A DNA stretch of 64,000 nt from positions 186,001 through 250,000 of the forward strand of contig NZ_JAENXS010000003.1 in assembly GCF_016612535.1 (NCBI RefSeq). Direction: 5' to 3'. The notes below the pieces were generated by a model. The model saw only the letters and a program-made list of their open reading frames with translations, searched no databases and had not been told where the DNA came from. Both the position numbers and the translations under genes were made by a program. The stretch is from Bradyrhizobium diazoefficiens (GTDB lineage: Bacteria; Pseudomonadota; Alphaproteobacteria; Rhizobiales; Xanthobacteraceae). Numbering within the stretch: position 1 is the first letter of the stretch; the number at the start of each line of letters is the position of its first letter. This document shows, piece after piece, positions 42,901 to 53,259 of the stretch.

Positions 42901-43646
42901 CCTCGATCGATCTGCTCGACCAGGCCGCTGAGCTTCTGCAATATCAGGTCGACCATCGGCTCGAAGGCGCTGCGCGCGCGCAGGTCGCCGCGCGCCTTGC
43001 CATGATCTATCTCGCCAACCGCAAGCCCGATATGGCGATCACGGCGCTGCGTGTGAGCCGCATCAGCGACCTCTCCGGCGAGTTGCGGCAGCAGCGCCTG
43101 CTGCTGGAGGCGCGCGCGCAGAGCGACGTCGGCCGCCATGATCTCGCGCTCGACATCGTCTCCAACGTCAGCGGGCGTGAGGTGCTGCGGCTGCGCTCCG
43201 ACATCTTCTGGGCGGCACGGCGCTGGCGCGAATCCGCCGAGCAGATCGAGCTCTATTACGGCGAGCGTTTTCGCGACTTCAAGCCGCTCAATACGGTGGA
43301 GAAGAGCGACATCATCCGCGCCGCCGTTGGCTACGCGCTCGCCGACGATTCGATCGGCGTGTCGCGCTTCCGCGAGAAATACGCGCCGCTAATGAGCGAG
43401 AGCGCCGACCGGCTCGCCTTCGACATTGCCAGCAAGCCGGCCGGAGCCTCCAGCGCCGAATTCGCCGATATCGCCAAATTGGCTGCCAGCGTCGATACGC
43501 TCGACGGCTTCCTGCGCGAGATGAAGCAGCGCTTCCCCGACGCCACCGCGCGCGCCCCGGCGGCCCCGCAGGCCAAAGACGAGACCGATCACACCGGCTC
43601 GCTGCCGACGATTCCCGTCGTGCGGCAGATCAAGATGACGCGGTAG
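39930..43646 (+). CDS. Large exported AMIN-like / helical-repeat protein of the flagellar locus
   Basis: A 1238-residue protein with an N-terminal hydrophobic signal (about 30-47, ending ARAADPVRG). It then has an AMIN-like beta domain (FARLVIKLGEDIPSEVTTAG; VTVNTMNAGERTFVDLLPEG), a second similar beta region (VRFVFEMPDGVGVSSVLNEQ), a charged Lys/Glu/Ala/Pro linker (about 280-430) and a third beta domain (DGLRVTFPIPVATPAAAFRR). The C-terminal half (about 680-1200) is made of helical TPR-like repeats. AMIN domains target proteins to the periplasm and cell wall. I do not recognise a named family, though periplasmic motor proteins such as MotC occupy this position in rhizobia. The start at 39930 was preferred to a GTG at 39891. 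It is convergent with fliP, 12 bases apart. Confidence 0.8.
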   Translation: MAREAAAGFVSRARALALGWRRHVRSVSVLAACLLIGLGAARAADPVRGEASFSASGGFARLVIKLGEDIPSEVTTAGSILIIRFDRPVDVPVDRVPEGAPDYVNSARRDPDGGAIRLSLARRVTVNTMNAGERTFVDLLPEGWKGPPPSLPMDVVKELAERARAAERALRAQRAAAETRKRPPIRVRASVQPTFVRFVFEMPDGVGVSSVLNEQKLTLAFNANLSFDLADAVVAAPPNVASIKQKADIDQTSVEILLIGDSDVHSFRDDKNYVVDVAFQPDKGKAAATPEAAIAQVQSGGHGSARAAERPAAAKPKDTHSEITPPTSETIAREAKIEVKPEVKSEAKPEASAPMPPAEARKPAPAVAMPVTEAPHAVEAPKDVPKEATKKATKEATKEVVEEAAKELVKDVPKVAEAQAAPPPPAASVDARRDSDGLRVTFPIPVATPAAAFRRGDTVWLVFDSPKPIDVEAIRTRGGAMIGEVSRMPLEKGQAVRIRLTRPLVYSLTSEEVGKETNWLLTLADKIQATPLPLMISRNITDPALANIAIPFANPGQLHKLSDPDAGDMLYVVTAQRPVRGFIKRQDLVDLSLLESAHGIAIRPNSDEVGVEVGSDKVILGKKGGLTLSPVDVSAERAPTAVRPVFNPEGWRKGQAEDFWTRQSDLIMAISAVEPAQRSLPRLDLAQFYMSRAMYYEAKSVTELMLTDPLNKEESSALIIHAIASILIGRPAQGLKDLANPVIGNSHDSQLWKALAYARQGKWADAREKFKNVEFAIASLPLDIQRIVTMDAMRASLEVKDYAGASKRRGEIEVVGVSPEAAPGFAVLRGRLAEALGHDKDALDDYKFAIASNDRQAAAEAKQLEVALRQKRDEISKEDALRELETLSMTWRGDAIEVKTLQMLSQLYSENGRYRDALTAARTATRLQPNAEASRQAQDLASDLFTQIFLGPKGDELPPVEALGMFYEFRELTPIGRRGDELIRRLADRLASIDLLDQAAELLQYQVDHRLEGAARAQVAARLAMIYLANRKPDMAITALRVSRISDLSGELRQQRLLLEARAQSDVGRHDLALDIVSNVSGREVLRLRSDIFWAARRWRESAEQIELYYGERFRDFKPLNTVEKSDIIRAAVGYALADDSIGVSRFREKYAPLMSESADRLAFDIASKPAGASSAEFADIAKLAASVDTLDGFLREMKQRFPDATARAPAAPQAKDETDHTGSLPTIPVVRQIKMTR
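41085..41120 (+). repeat. 12-base tandem repeat coding KEAT / KKAT
   Basis: Three 12-base units (AAGGAAGCGACT, AAGAAAGCGACT, AAGGAAGCGACT) inside the large repeat-protein gene encode KEAT-KKAT-KEAT. It lies in the charged linker and can expand or contract without frameshift. Confidence 0.8.
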
Positions 43647-43658
43647 GAACCCTGCGCG

Positions 43659-44414
43659 CTATCCTCCGTAACTCTGCACCAGACTCCCCGCTACCAGCGA
43701 CCAGCCGTCGACCAGCACGAAGAAGATCAGCTTGAACGGCAGCGAGATTGTCGCAGGCGGCAGCATCATCATGCCCATCGACATCAGCACCGAGGCGACG
43801 ACGAGGTCGATGATCAGGAAGGGAAGGAACAGCAGGAAGCCGATCTCGAAGGCGCGCTTCAGCTCGGAGATCATGAAGGCGGGGACGAGGATGCGCAGTG
43901 CGAGCTCGTCGGGCGTCGCCGGCGGCGGCTCGCCGGAGAGATCGAGGAACAGCTTCAGGTCCTTCTCGCGCACGTTCTTCTGCATGAAGCCGCGTAAGGG
44001 CACGGAGGCGCGCTGGAGCGCGTCCTCGACACTGATCTGGTTGGCGACGAGCGGGCGGATGCCGTCGTCGTAGGATTTTTGCAGCACCGGCCCCATCACG
44101 AAGAAGGTGAGGAACATCGCCAGCGCGAGGATCACCGAGTTGGGCGGCGCGGTCGCTGTGCCCATCGCGGTGCGCAACAGCGACAGCACGACCACGATGC
44201 GCGTGAACGACGTCATCATGATCAGGATCGACGGCGCGATCGACAGCACCGTGAGCAGCGCGATCAGCTGGATCGCGCGCTCGGTGACGCCGCCGCCGCC
44301 CTGGCTGCCGAGATTGATGCTGATGTCCTGCGCATGCGCGAGGCTCGCGAGCGACGTCGCGGCGGTCAGGACAGAAAAAAAGAATACTCTACGCGGGAAG
44401 GACGGCAGCCTCAC
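43659..44414 (-). CDS. fliP: Flagellar export apparatus protein FliP
   Basis: Core of the export gate, 251 residues. It has a cleavable signal (TAATSLASLAHAQDISINLG) and four membrane segments. The family signatures are LTVLSIAPSILIMMTSFTRI, VVLSLLRTAMGTATAPPNSV, SELKRAFEIGFLLFLPFLII and SMGMMMLPPATISLPFKLIF. It starts with GTG and overlaps fliO by four bases (GTGA). It is transcribed leftward, away from fliQ-fliR-flhB, which in many bacteria are in the same operon. Confidence 0.95.
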   Translation of the reverse strand: MRLPSFPRRVFFFSVLTAATSLASLAHAQDISINLGSQGGGGVTERAIQLIALLTVLSIAPSILIMMTSFTRIVVVLSLLRTAMGTATAPPNSVILALAMFLTFFVMGPVLQKSYDDGIRPLVANQISVEDALQRASVPLRGFMQKNVREKDLKLFLDLSGEPPPATPDELALRILVPAFMISELKRAFEIGFLLFLPFLIIDLVVASVLMSMGMMMLPPATISLPFKLIFFVLVDGWSLVAGSLVQSYGG

Positions 44415-45373
44415 GAAGACGGCTTCGGACGGCCGAGCAGCGAGGCCATCTCGTCTTCGAGATTCTCAAAGCTGGACTTCTCCGCAGCAGGCCTCGCCGG
44501 CGGAGCCGGAGGTGACGGCGGCTCGACGCGCGCGGCGCGCGGCGGAGGCGCATCCGGCGCGACCGGAGGGGCGATGGTCTCGCCGGCCGGACGGCGCAGG
44601 GCCGCCTCGAGGCGCTGGGCCATCTCGGCGAGATTCTGTTCGGCACTCGATGGCGCGGCAGCAACGGCCGGCGGCGGAACCGGCGGAGCCTGCGGCAAGG
44701 GCGGAGGCGGTGCGGGCGCACGCTCGGCACGCACCGGCGGCACCTTCACCGGCTCGCTCTGGCGCGGCGGACGCGGCATCAGTGGCGATTCGTTGCGTGC
44801 AACGCGCGGCGGCATCGGCTCGGGACGGGGCTCACGCTCGGGACGTGGTGCGGTCGGTTCAGGCGAAAAGCCGCCGAGCAGCGGCTCGCTGCGGCGCTCG
44901 GCCATGACCGGCGCCGGCCTGCGGACTTCGTCGGCGAAGGACGGACGTGCGGGCCGCGGCGGCGGCTCGGGCATTTGCGGCTCGGGATGGTCGAGCACTT
45001 CGGGCCGTGGTGCTTCGTCGGCCCAGCTGCCGGCATCGGGCATCGGGGCCAGGCGCGGCGGCTCGGCAGCGCTGGGGCGTTGCGGAATCTGGTCGCGGCC
45101 GGCTGCGGCGCGCACGATGTTCGGTTCAACGACGATGTCGGTCGGGCCGCCGATCATCAGGAGATGTTCGACATTGTCACGGCGGACCAGCACCAGGCGC
45201 CGGCGACCATCGACCGCCGCCGCGTCGATCACGGCAAGCCGGGGCATCCTGCCGCGCTGGGTGTTGGCGCCGAGCCGGGTGGTCGCGAATCGGCGGACCA
45301 GCCACGCGGCGACGCCGATCAACGCCAGAACGACGATGAACGCGACAATGAAGGTGATAGGGCTACCGTTCAT
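44411..45373 (-). CDS. fliO: FliO-like export-gate assembly protein, Pro-rich
   Basis: A 320-residue protein with a single N-terminal membrane segment (about 5-26, ITFIVAFIVVLALIGVAAWL) and a short conserved domain (MPRLAVIDAAAVDGRRRLVL, then VRRDNVEHLLMIGGPTDIVV), the pattern of FliO. The remaining 220 residues are unusually rich in Pro/Arg/Ala/Glu and probably disordered. FliO helps assemble FliP. It is coupled to fliP by overlap and is divergent from flgB. Confidence 0.85.
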   Translation of the reverse strand: MNGSPITFIVAFIVVLALIGVAAWLVRRFATTRLGANTQRGRMPRLAVIDAAAVDGRRRLVLVRRDNVEHLLMIGGPTDIVVEPNIVRAAAGRDQIPQRPSAAEPPRLAPMPDAGSWADEAPRPEVLDHPEPQMPEPPPRPARPSFADEVRRPAPVMAERRSEPLLGGFSPEPTAPRPEREPRPEPMPPRVARNESPLMPRPPRQSEPVKVPPVRAERAPAPPPPLPQAPPVPPPAVAAAPSSAEQNLAEMAQRLEAALRRPAGETIAPPVAPDAPPPRAARVEPPSPPAPPARPAAEKSSFENLEDEMASLLGRPKPSS

Positions 45374-45641
45374 ACCTGTCCCCGGTAAATGGCGCTTCTC
45401 TCGTGCCTATGGTCGGATGCGCCGACCACCGGCGTGCGATGCCCCAAAACTGCGATCTCTTAACGTCCAACGGCAAGTTTTGCCGTCCCCAACCCTTAAT
45501 AACCCATGAATCGTCCGATCCAAAACGACTTCTTGGGCTCCGCATGCGCCGCCAAGCGGCTGGGTTAATGCTGCTTTTGCATAGCGTAGAATCACGGGGG
45601 CGCATTGCGTGTCTCAATCAGAAACATGCATTCGCCGCGCC

Positions 45642-45660
45642 TTAACCACCCGTTAACCAT
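45642..45660 (+). promoter_or_regulatory. CtrA-type box before flgB
   Basis: A perfect TTAA-N7-TTAACCAT, 65 bases before the flgB ATG and about 270 bases from fliO on the other strand. The 352-base gap 45374-45725 contains this box and no gene I can support. Confidence 0.65.
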
Positions 45661-45725
45661 ACACGCGGCAAATTCTGCCTAGCTTCGGACCTCGAGATCC
45701 GCAAGAGGCGGAAGGAGCCGCAACG

Positions 45726-46130
45726 ATGTCCATCAACGATCTTCCGGTGCTCTCGGCGCTTCGCACCAAGATGCAGTGGCACCAGGAACGCCAGCGCGTC
45801 CTGTCCGAGAACGTCTCCAATTCCGACACGCCCAATTTCCGGCCGCGCGAGCTGGTCGAGCCGAAATTCGACAAGACCGGCGCTCCGGCAGGCTCGATGG
45901 GGCCCCTGGCCATGACTGTCACCAGCGCCTCCCACATGACGCCGTCAGGCGCGCCCTCGAGCTTCGACCAGAACAAGAATGCGGGTTTCGAGACCCGCCC
46001 TGCGGGCAATGCCGTCAATCTCGAAGAGGAGATGACCAAGTCCGCCAACAACCAGATGGATTATGCGGCGGTGACCTCGCTCTATGCGAAGAGCCTGCAT
46101 CTCCTGAAGACCGCGATCGGTAAAGGCTAG
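45726..46130 (+). CDS. flgB: Proximal rod protein FlgB
   Basis: Rod protein, 134 residues, close to the usual length. It begins MSINDLPVLSALRTKMQWHQ and has the conserved RVLSENVSNSDTPNFRPREL near 24-43 and VNLEEEMTKSANNQMDYAAV near the end. First gene of flgB-flgC-fliE-fliQ-fliR-flhB; flgC follows after 18 bases. Confidence 0.94.
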   Translation: MSINDLPVLSALRTKMQWHQERQRVLSENVSNSDTPNFRPRELVEPKFDKTGAPAGSMGPLAMTVTSASHMTPSGAPSSFDQNKNAGFETRPAGNAVNLEEEMTKSANNQMDYAAVTSLYAKSLHLLKTAIGKG

Positions 46131-46148
46131 AGCTAAAGGAGCCATATC

Positions 46149-46574
46149 ATGGCGAATGACAGCAGCGACTTTGCCCGTTCAATGGCGATCGCAACCTCGG
46201 GGTTGCGGGCGCAGGCCGGGCGCATGCGGGTGATCTCGGAAAACATCGCGAATGCGGATTCGACCTCGTCCACCGCGGGCGGCGATCCCTATCGGCGCAA
46301 GGTGCCGACGTTCTCCTCGGCGCTCGACCGCACGCTCGACGCGCAGGTCGTGACGCTCGGCAAGATCAAGCCCGACCAGTCCAACTTCCGCGTCAAATAC
46401 GAGCCGAGCAATCCGGCGGCGGATGCCAGCGGCAACGTCAAATACCCCAACGTGAATTCAGTGGTCGAGATGACCGACATGCGCGATGCGCAGCGGTCCT
46501 ACGAGGCCAATGTCAACATCATCAGTGCGACGCGCAGGATGATCCAGCGCACGCTCGACATCCTCAAGAGCTGA
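46149..46574 (+). CDS. flgC: Proximal rod protein FlgC
   Basis: Rod protein, 141 residues. It has FARSMAIATSGLRAQAGRMR and VISENIANADSTSSTAGGDP in the N-terminal helix region, then PYRRKVPTFS. The C-terminal VVEMTDMRDAQRSYEANVNI and a final IQRTLDILK are typical. Start has AAAGGAG seven bases upstream. It lies between flgB and fliE. Confidence 0.95.
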   Translation: MANDSSDFARSMAIATSGLRAQAGRMRVISENIANADSTSSTAGGDPYRRKVPTFSSALDRTLDAQVVTLGKIKPDQSNFRVKYEPSNPAADASGNVKYPNVNSVVEMTDMRDAQRSYEANVNIISATRRMIQRTLDILKS

Positions 46575-46591
46575 ACGGGAGTCCTTAAGCC

Positions 46592-46900
46592 ATGGCAACA
46601 CCGTCAATCGCCGCCAATGCCTATGCCAACCTTGCCCGCGTGCTGGAAAACGGCGGCGCCGGCAAGGGCAGCGAGGCGAGCGGGCAGTCCTTTGCATCGC
46701 TGCTAAAAGACGCCGTCGGCAGCGTGATGGAGTCCGGCCGCAAATCGGACGCACAGACCGTGGCGATGGCCGCCGGCAAGGCCAACGTGATGGACGTGGT
46801 GACGGCGGTCGCCGACACCGACGTCGCGGTGTCCACGCTGGTGTCGGTCCGCGATCGCGTGATCGCGGCGTATGAAGACATCATGAAGATGCCGATCTGA
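46592..46900 (+). CDS. fliE: Hook-basal body complex protein FliE
   Basis: Adapter between the MS-ring and rod, 102 residues. It shows SFASLLKDAVGSVMESGRKS, AAGKANVMDVVTAVADTDVA and the C-terminal LVSVRDRVIAAYEDIMKMPI. The TAVxxxDxAxxxLVxVRDRxIxAYEDIMxMPI pattern is characteristic. A 158-base gap with a REP-like repeat follows before fliQ. Confidence 0.93.
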   Translation: MATPSIAANAYANLARVLENGGAGKGSEASGQSFASLLKDAVGSVMESGRKSDAQTVAMAAGKANVMDVVTAVADTDVAVSTLVSVRDRVIAAYEDIMKMPI

Positions 46901-46915
46901 TTTTTCGGCTCCGTC

Positions 46916-46993
46916 GTCATTGCGAGCGAAGCGAAGCAATCCAGAATCTTTCCACGGCGGCAGTCTGGATTGCTTCGCTTTGCTCGTAATGAC
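46916..46993. repeat. REP-like palindromic repeat, family A, copy 2
   Basis: A 78-base copy of the element at 32755-32839: same ends (GTCATTGCGAG and CTCGTAATGAC) and same internal AAGCAATCCAGA / TCTGGATTGCTT pair, with a shorter loop. It is inserted between fliE and fliQ, within the presumed operon, where it could act as an attenuator or mRNA stabiliser. Confidence 0.88.
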
Positions 46994-47058
46994 GGGGAGA
47001 GGTCCTCGCATCGCCGGGAATGCGGTGGGGAGGCAGGAAATGCACAAAGGAATTCTGA

Positions 47059-47322
47059 ATGACCGGACCTGAGACCCTCGACGTCGCCCGCGATGCGATC
47101 TGGACCATCGTGATCGTATCCTCGCCACTGATGGTGGTCGGGCTCGTAGTCGGCGTGATCGTGTCGCTGTTCCAGGCGCTGACCCAGATCCAGGAGCAGA
47201 CGCTGGTCTATGTGCCGAAGATTTTGGCCATCTTCGCCACGCTGCTATTGGCGCTACCGTTCATGGCCGACGCGCTTCACTCCCACATGCTGCGGATCTC
47301 GTCGCGAATCATCGGCGGCTGA
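47059..47322 (+). CDS. fliQ: Flagellar export apparatus protein FliQ
   Basis: Small export-gate protein, 87 residues, two membrane segments (about 14-38 and 50-72). The sequence VGLVVGVIVSLFQALTQIQE, QTLVYVPKILAIFATLLLA is the family hallmark. It is followed after 17 bases by fliR. Confidence 0.95.
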   Translation: MTGPETLDVARDAIWTIVIVSSPLMVVGLVVGVIVSLFQALTQIQEQTLVYVPKILAIFATLLLALPFMADALHSHMLRISSRIIGG

Positions 47323-47339
47323 GGCACAATGCGCCTACC

Positions 47340-48110
47340 ATGCGCATCGACGTCTCGCTGCTGCCGGCGCTCGCCGCGGCCTTCATGCTCGCTTTCGCCC
47401 GGATCGGCGCGATGGTGATGCTGCTGCCGGGGCTCGGCGAGACCAACATCCCGACGCGGGTGAAGCTGGCGATCGCGCTTCTGCTCACGCTGATCATCCT
47501 GCCGCTGCATCGCAACGCCTATCATGTCGACATGGGCTCGCTTGCGCCGATGCTGGTGCTGATGCTGCATGAGATCGTGATCGGCATCGTGCTCGGGGCG
47601 ACCGCGCGCGTGACGCTGTCGGCGCTCCAGGTCGCAGGCGCGGTGATCGCGCAGCAGATGGGGCTGGGCTTCGTCACCTCGGTCGATCCGACGCAGGGGC
47701 AACAGGGCGTTCTGGTCGGAAACTTCCTGACCATGCTGGGCGTGACGCTGCTGTTTGCCACCGACAGCCATCATCTGGTGATCGCGGCGCTGAACGACAG
47801 CTATGCAATCTTTGCGCCGGGGGAGACCGTCTCGAGCGGCGACGTTGCCGCGCTCGCGACGCGGGCCTTCTCCGCAGCGTTCCTGCTCGGCTTGCAGCTT
47901 TCGGGGCCGTTCCTAGTCTTCGGCCTCGTCTTCAATATCGGGCTCGGCGTGCTGGCGCGGCTGATGCCGCAGATGCAGGTCTATTTCGTCGGCGTGCCGC
48001 TGTCGATCTTCGCGGGCTTCATGGTGCTGGCCGTGGTGCTCACGGCGATGATGGGCACCTATCTCGACTATTTCATCGGTGTCATGCACCAGATGATGCC
48101 GCTGAAATAA
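47340..48110 (+). CDS. fliR: Flagellar export apparatus protein FliR
   Basis: Export-gate protein, 256 residues, several membrane segments. Family segments include LAFARIGAMVMLLPGLGETN, VTLSALQVAGAVIAQQMGLG, TSVDPTQGQQGVLVGNFLTM and the C-terminal PQMQVYFVGVPLSIFAGFMV. The gene follows fliQ by 17 bases and precedes flhB by nine. Confidence 0.95.
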   Translation: MRIDVSLLPALAAAFMLAFARIGAMVMLLPGLGETNIPTRVKLAIALLLTLIILPLHRNAYHVDMGSLAPMLVLMLHEIVIGIVLGATARVTLSALQVAGAVIAQQMGLGFVTSVDPTQGQQGVLVGNFLTMLGVTLLFATDSHHLVIAALNDSYAIFAPGETVSSGDVAALATRAFSAAFLLGLQLSGPFLVFGLVFNIGLGVLARLMPQMQVYFVGVPLSIFAGFMVLAVVLTAMMGTYLDYFIGVMHQMMPLK

Positions 48111-48119
48111 GAGGGCTCG

Positions 48120-49199
48120 ATGGCGGAAGACAACGATCCAGAGAGTCAAACAGAAGACCCGACACAAAAACGTCTCGAACAGGCGCTCGAACGCGGCGAC
48201 GTCGCCAAGAGCCAGGAGATCAACACCTGGTTCATGATCGCGGGTGGCACGCTCGTGGTCTCGACCTTTTCCGGGTCGGTCGGCAGCGGGCTGCTGACCC
48301 CGTTGCGCAACCTGCTCGCCAATTCCTGGATGATCAAGACCGACCCCGGGAACCTGCTCGCGCTGATGCAGCAGGTCGAACTCGCGGTGTTCGCGGCGGT
48401 CGGCGTGCCGCTCCTGATGCTGGTGATCGCGGCCATTGCCGGCAACATGCTCCAGCACCGGCTGGTGTGGTCGGCCGAATCCCTCACGCCCAAGTTCAGC
48501 AAGCTGTCACCGGCCGCGGGCTTCAAGCGCATCTTCGGCAAGCAGGCGGCCGCGAATTTTCTCAAGGGAATTGGCAAGCTCGTCGTGCTCGGCGTGGTCA
48601 TGACCACGATCCTGTGGCCCGAGCGGCACCGCATGGAGGCGATGGTCCATCTCGATCCGATGGCCATGCTGGGTGCCTCCACCAGCATGACCGTCCATCT
48701 GCTCGGCGCGGTGGTCGCCGCGCTCGCGATCATCGCCATTGGCGACTATTTCTTCCAGTATCGCAGCTGGTTCCAGCGGCAGAAGATGTCGCTCCAGGAA
48801 ATCAAGGAAGAGTTCAAGCAGTCCGAAGGCGATCCTCACATCAAGGGCAAGCTCAGGCAATTGCGGCAGCAGCGCTCCAGGAAGCGCATGATGGCGGCGG
48901 TTCCCAAGGCCTCGGTGATCATCACCAACCCGACCCACTATTCGGTGGCGTTGTCCTACGAGCGCGGCATGTCTGCGCCGATTTGCGTCGCCAAAGGCGT
49001 CGACAACCTCGCTTTCAAGATCCGGGAGATCGCGCGCGAGCATGACATCCCGATCGTCGAGAACGTGCCGCTGGCCCGCGCGCTCTACGCCACCGTCGAG
49101 ATCGACCAGGAAATCCCCCTGGAGCACTACCATGCGGTCGCCGAAGTCATCGGCTACGTTATGAAGATGAAGCGCGGTTTTAGCGCCGCGCGGCAATAA
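48120..49199 (+). CDS. flhB: Flagellar export specificity switch protein FlhB
   Basis: Controls the switch from rod/hook to filament export. The 359-residue product has four membrane segments in the first 215 residues and a cytoplasmic domain with the autocleavage site N270-P271-T272-H273. The N-terminus (EDNDPESQTEDPTQKRLEQA) and KMSLQEIKEEFKQSEGDPHI are family hallmarks. It ends the flgB-to-flhB run; cckA begins 155 bases later on the same strand. Confidence 0.96.
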   Translation: MAEDNDPESQTEDPTQKRLEQALERGDVAKSQEINTWFMIAGGTLVVSTFSGSVGSGLLTPLRNLLANSWMIKTDPGNLLALMQQVELAVFAAVGVPLLMLVIAAIAGNMLQHRLVWSAESLTPKFSKLSPAAGFKRIFGKQAAANFLKGIGKLVVLGVVMTTILWPERHRMEAMVHLDPMAMLGASTSMTVHLLGAVVAALAIIAIGDYFFQYRSWFQRQKMSLQEIKEEFKQSEGDPHIKGKLRQLRQQRSRKRMMAAVPKASVIITNPTHYSVALSYERGMSAPICVAKGVDNLAFKIREIAREHDIPIVENVPLARALYATVEIDQEIPLEHYHAVAEVIGYVMKMKRGFSAARQ

Positions 49200-49354
49200 A
49201 ACCCCCGAAAAGTACCGGAAATGGCTGTAAACTGGGAATCAGCGTACGGTTTCGCCCCTGCCGCCCTTGCGTCGGCGGGTCCGATTCAGGCAGGGAGGAC
49301 CCTACGTGCCCGGTGGCGCGTTGATTCTCTGCCGACAGGCCATACCAGCGTGAA

Positions 49355-51928
<2,574 letters not shown>

Positions 51929-52128
51929 GCTTCCTCGCTCCGCAATAGCCGCCGGTACCCAGCGACCGTAGTTCCGCAGTCTACCCGTCAACCCCCCGGC
52001 AAATATGGGTTTTTGCCACGTGCCCGCGACTGAGGGCCGCAGCCGGGGGTTCCGAAACCGGCTTCCTTTTTGGTGAAGGCTGCCCATGTTACAAACACGT
52101 CCCCATGCCGGGGATTTGGGAAACGAAC

Positions 52129-53091
52129 ATGAATTTCTCGCAATGGTCCCGCAGTCTCGTGAAGACGATTGCCGTCGTTCTGGCGCTCGCGCTGCCGACG
52201 GCGCTTGCGATCTCCTCCGCTGACGCCCGCGTCGGCGGCGGCTTCTCGTCGGGTTCGCGCGGTTCGCGGACCTTCTCGGCCCCGCCGTCGACCACGACCT
52301 CGCCGGGCTCGACCTCGCAGTTCAACCGCACCTTCACCCAGCCGGGCGCCGGCATGAACTCGGCCGCGCCCGCGCGCGGCGGCCTGTTCGGCCGCGGCGG
52401 CGGCTTCCTGGGTGGTCTTGCCGCCGGCTTCCTCGGCGCAGGCCTTCTGGGCATGCTGTTCGGTGGCGGTCTGTTCGGCGGCCTCGGCGGCCTGTCGTCG
52501 ATCCTGGGCCTGATCATCCAGATCGTGCTCGTCGTCTTCGTGGTGCGGCTGGCGATGTCCTGGTGGCAGCGCCGCAACGCGCCGCAGGCGGCCTATGCCG
52601 GTGCTGCTGATGGCGGTACCGGTTCGCAGACGAGCTATCGCAGCGGCCTCGGTGGCGGCTTCGGCTTGGGCGCCAGCAACAATGCGCCGCTCGAGATCAA
52701 GCCGGACGATTACGAGGCGTTCGAGCGCCTGCTTGGCGACATCCAGGTCGCGTGGTCGAATGAGGACGCGGCAAAACTGCATACGCTCGCGACGCCGGAA
52801 ATGGTCTCCTACTTCGAGAGGGATCTCGCAGACAACCGCGCGCGCAATGCAATCAACAAGGTGACAAACGTCAAGCTGTTGCAGGGCGACCTCGCGGAAG
52901 CCTGGCGCGAAGGCGAGACCGACTATGCGACGGTGGCGTTGCGCTTCGCCCTCACCGACAAGACGGTCGACCGCAACACCGGCGCGATCGTCGCCGGCAG
53001 CGAGCAGCCAAGCGAGGTCACCGAGGTCTGGACGTTCGCCCGCCGCCCGGGCAGCGCCTGGGAATTGTCGGCGATCCAGCAGACCAACTGA
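52129..53091 (+). CDS. Tim44-domain membrane protein
   Basis: A 320-residue protein with an N-terminal signal (cleavage after ISSADA), a Gly/Phe/Ser-rich segment (about 34-130), a strongly hydrophobic Gly/Leu region (about 90-140) and a C-terminal Tim44-like domain (DDYEAFERLLGDIQVAWSNE; MVSYFERDLADNRARN; EVWTFARRPGSAWELS). Bacterial Tim44-like proteins are widespread, but their role is not well known. The start at 52129 was chosen to begin at the hydrophobic signal; an in-frame ATG 24 bases earlier is possible. A terminator follows. Confidence 0.88.
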   Translation: MNFSQWSRSLVKTIAVVLALALPTALAISSADARVGGGFSSGSRGSRTFSAPPSTTTSPGSTSQFNRTFTQPGAGMNSAAPARGGLFGRGGGFLGGLAAGFLGAGLLGMLFGGGLFGGLGGLSSILGLIIQIVLVVFVVRLAMSWWQRRNAPQAAYAGAADGGTGSQTSYRSGLGGGFGLGASNNAPLEIKPDDYEAFERLLGDIQVAWSNEDAAKLHTLATPEMVSYFERDLADNRARNAINKVTNVKLLQGDLAEAWREGETDYATVALRFALTDKTVDRNTGAIVAGSEQPSEVTEVWTFARRPGSAWELSAIQQTN

Positions 53092-53112
53092 TCGCTCGCA
53101 GATTTGAGAACG

Positions 53113-53149
53113 AAGGCGTCGTGCTTCGGCACGGCGCCTTTTTCTTTGA
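53113..53149 (+). terminator. Terminator after the Tim44-domain gene
   Basis: A 12-bp stem (53113-53124 with 53129-53140; one mismatch) with a TTCG tetraloop, followed by TTTTCTTT. Confidence 0.9.
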
Positions 53150-53259
53150 GCCGCGCCTATCTGATCCGGCCGGCAAATTTGAGCGAAGCACTTAATTGCT
53201 TGTTGCCCGCGCAGAGCTCCCGCAATTTCGCGCCTGACGGTCGGAGAAGGAGAAATTCG

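Noticed and set aside
53104..53259. N-terminal extension of the amidase
   Set aside because: The frame is open back to 53104 but crosses the Tim44 gene terminator, while a GTG at 53260 has a very strong ribosome-binding site.
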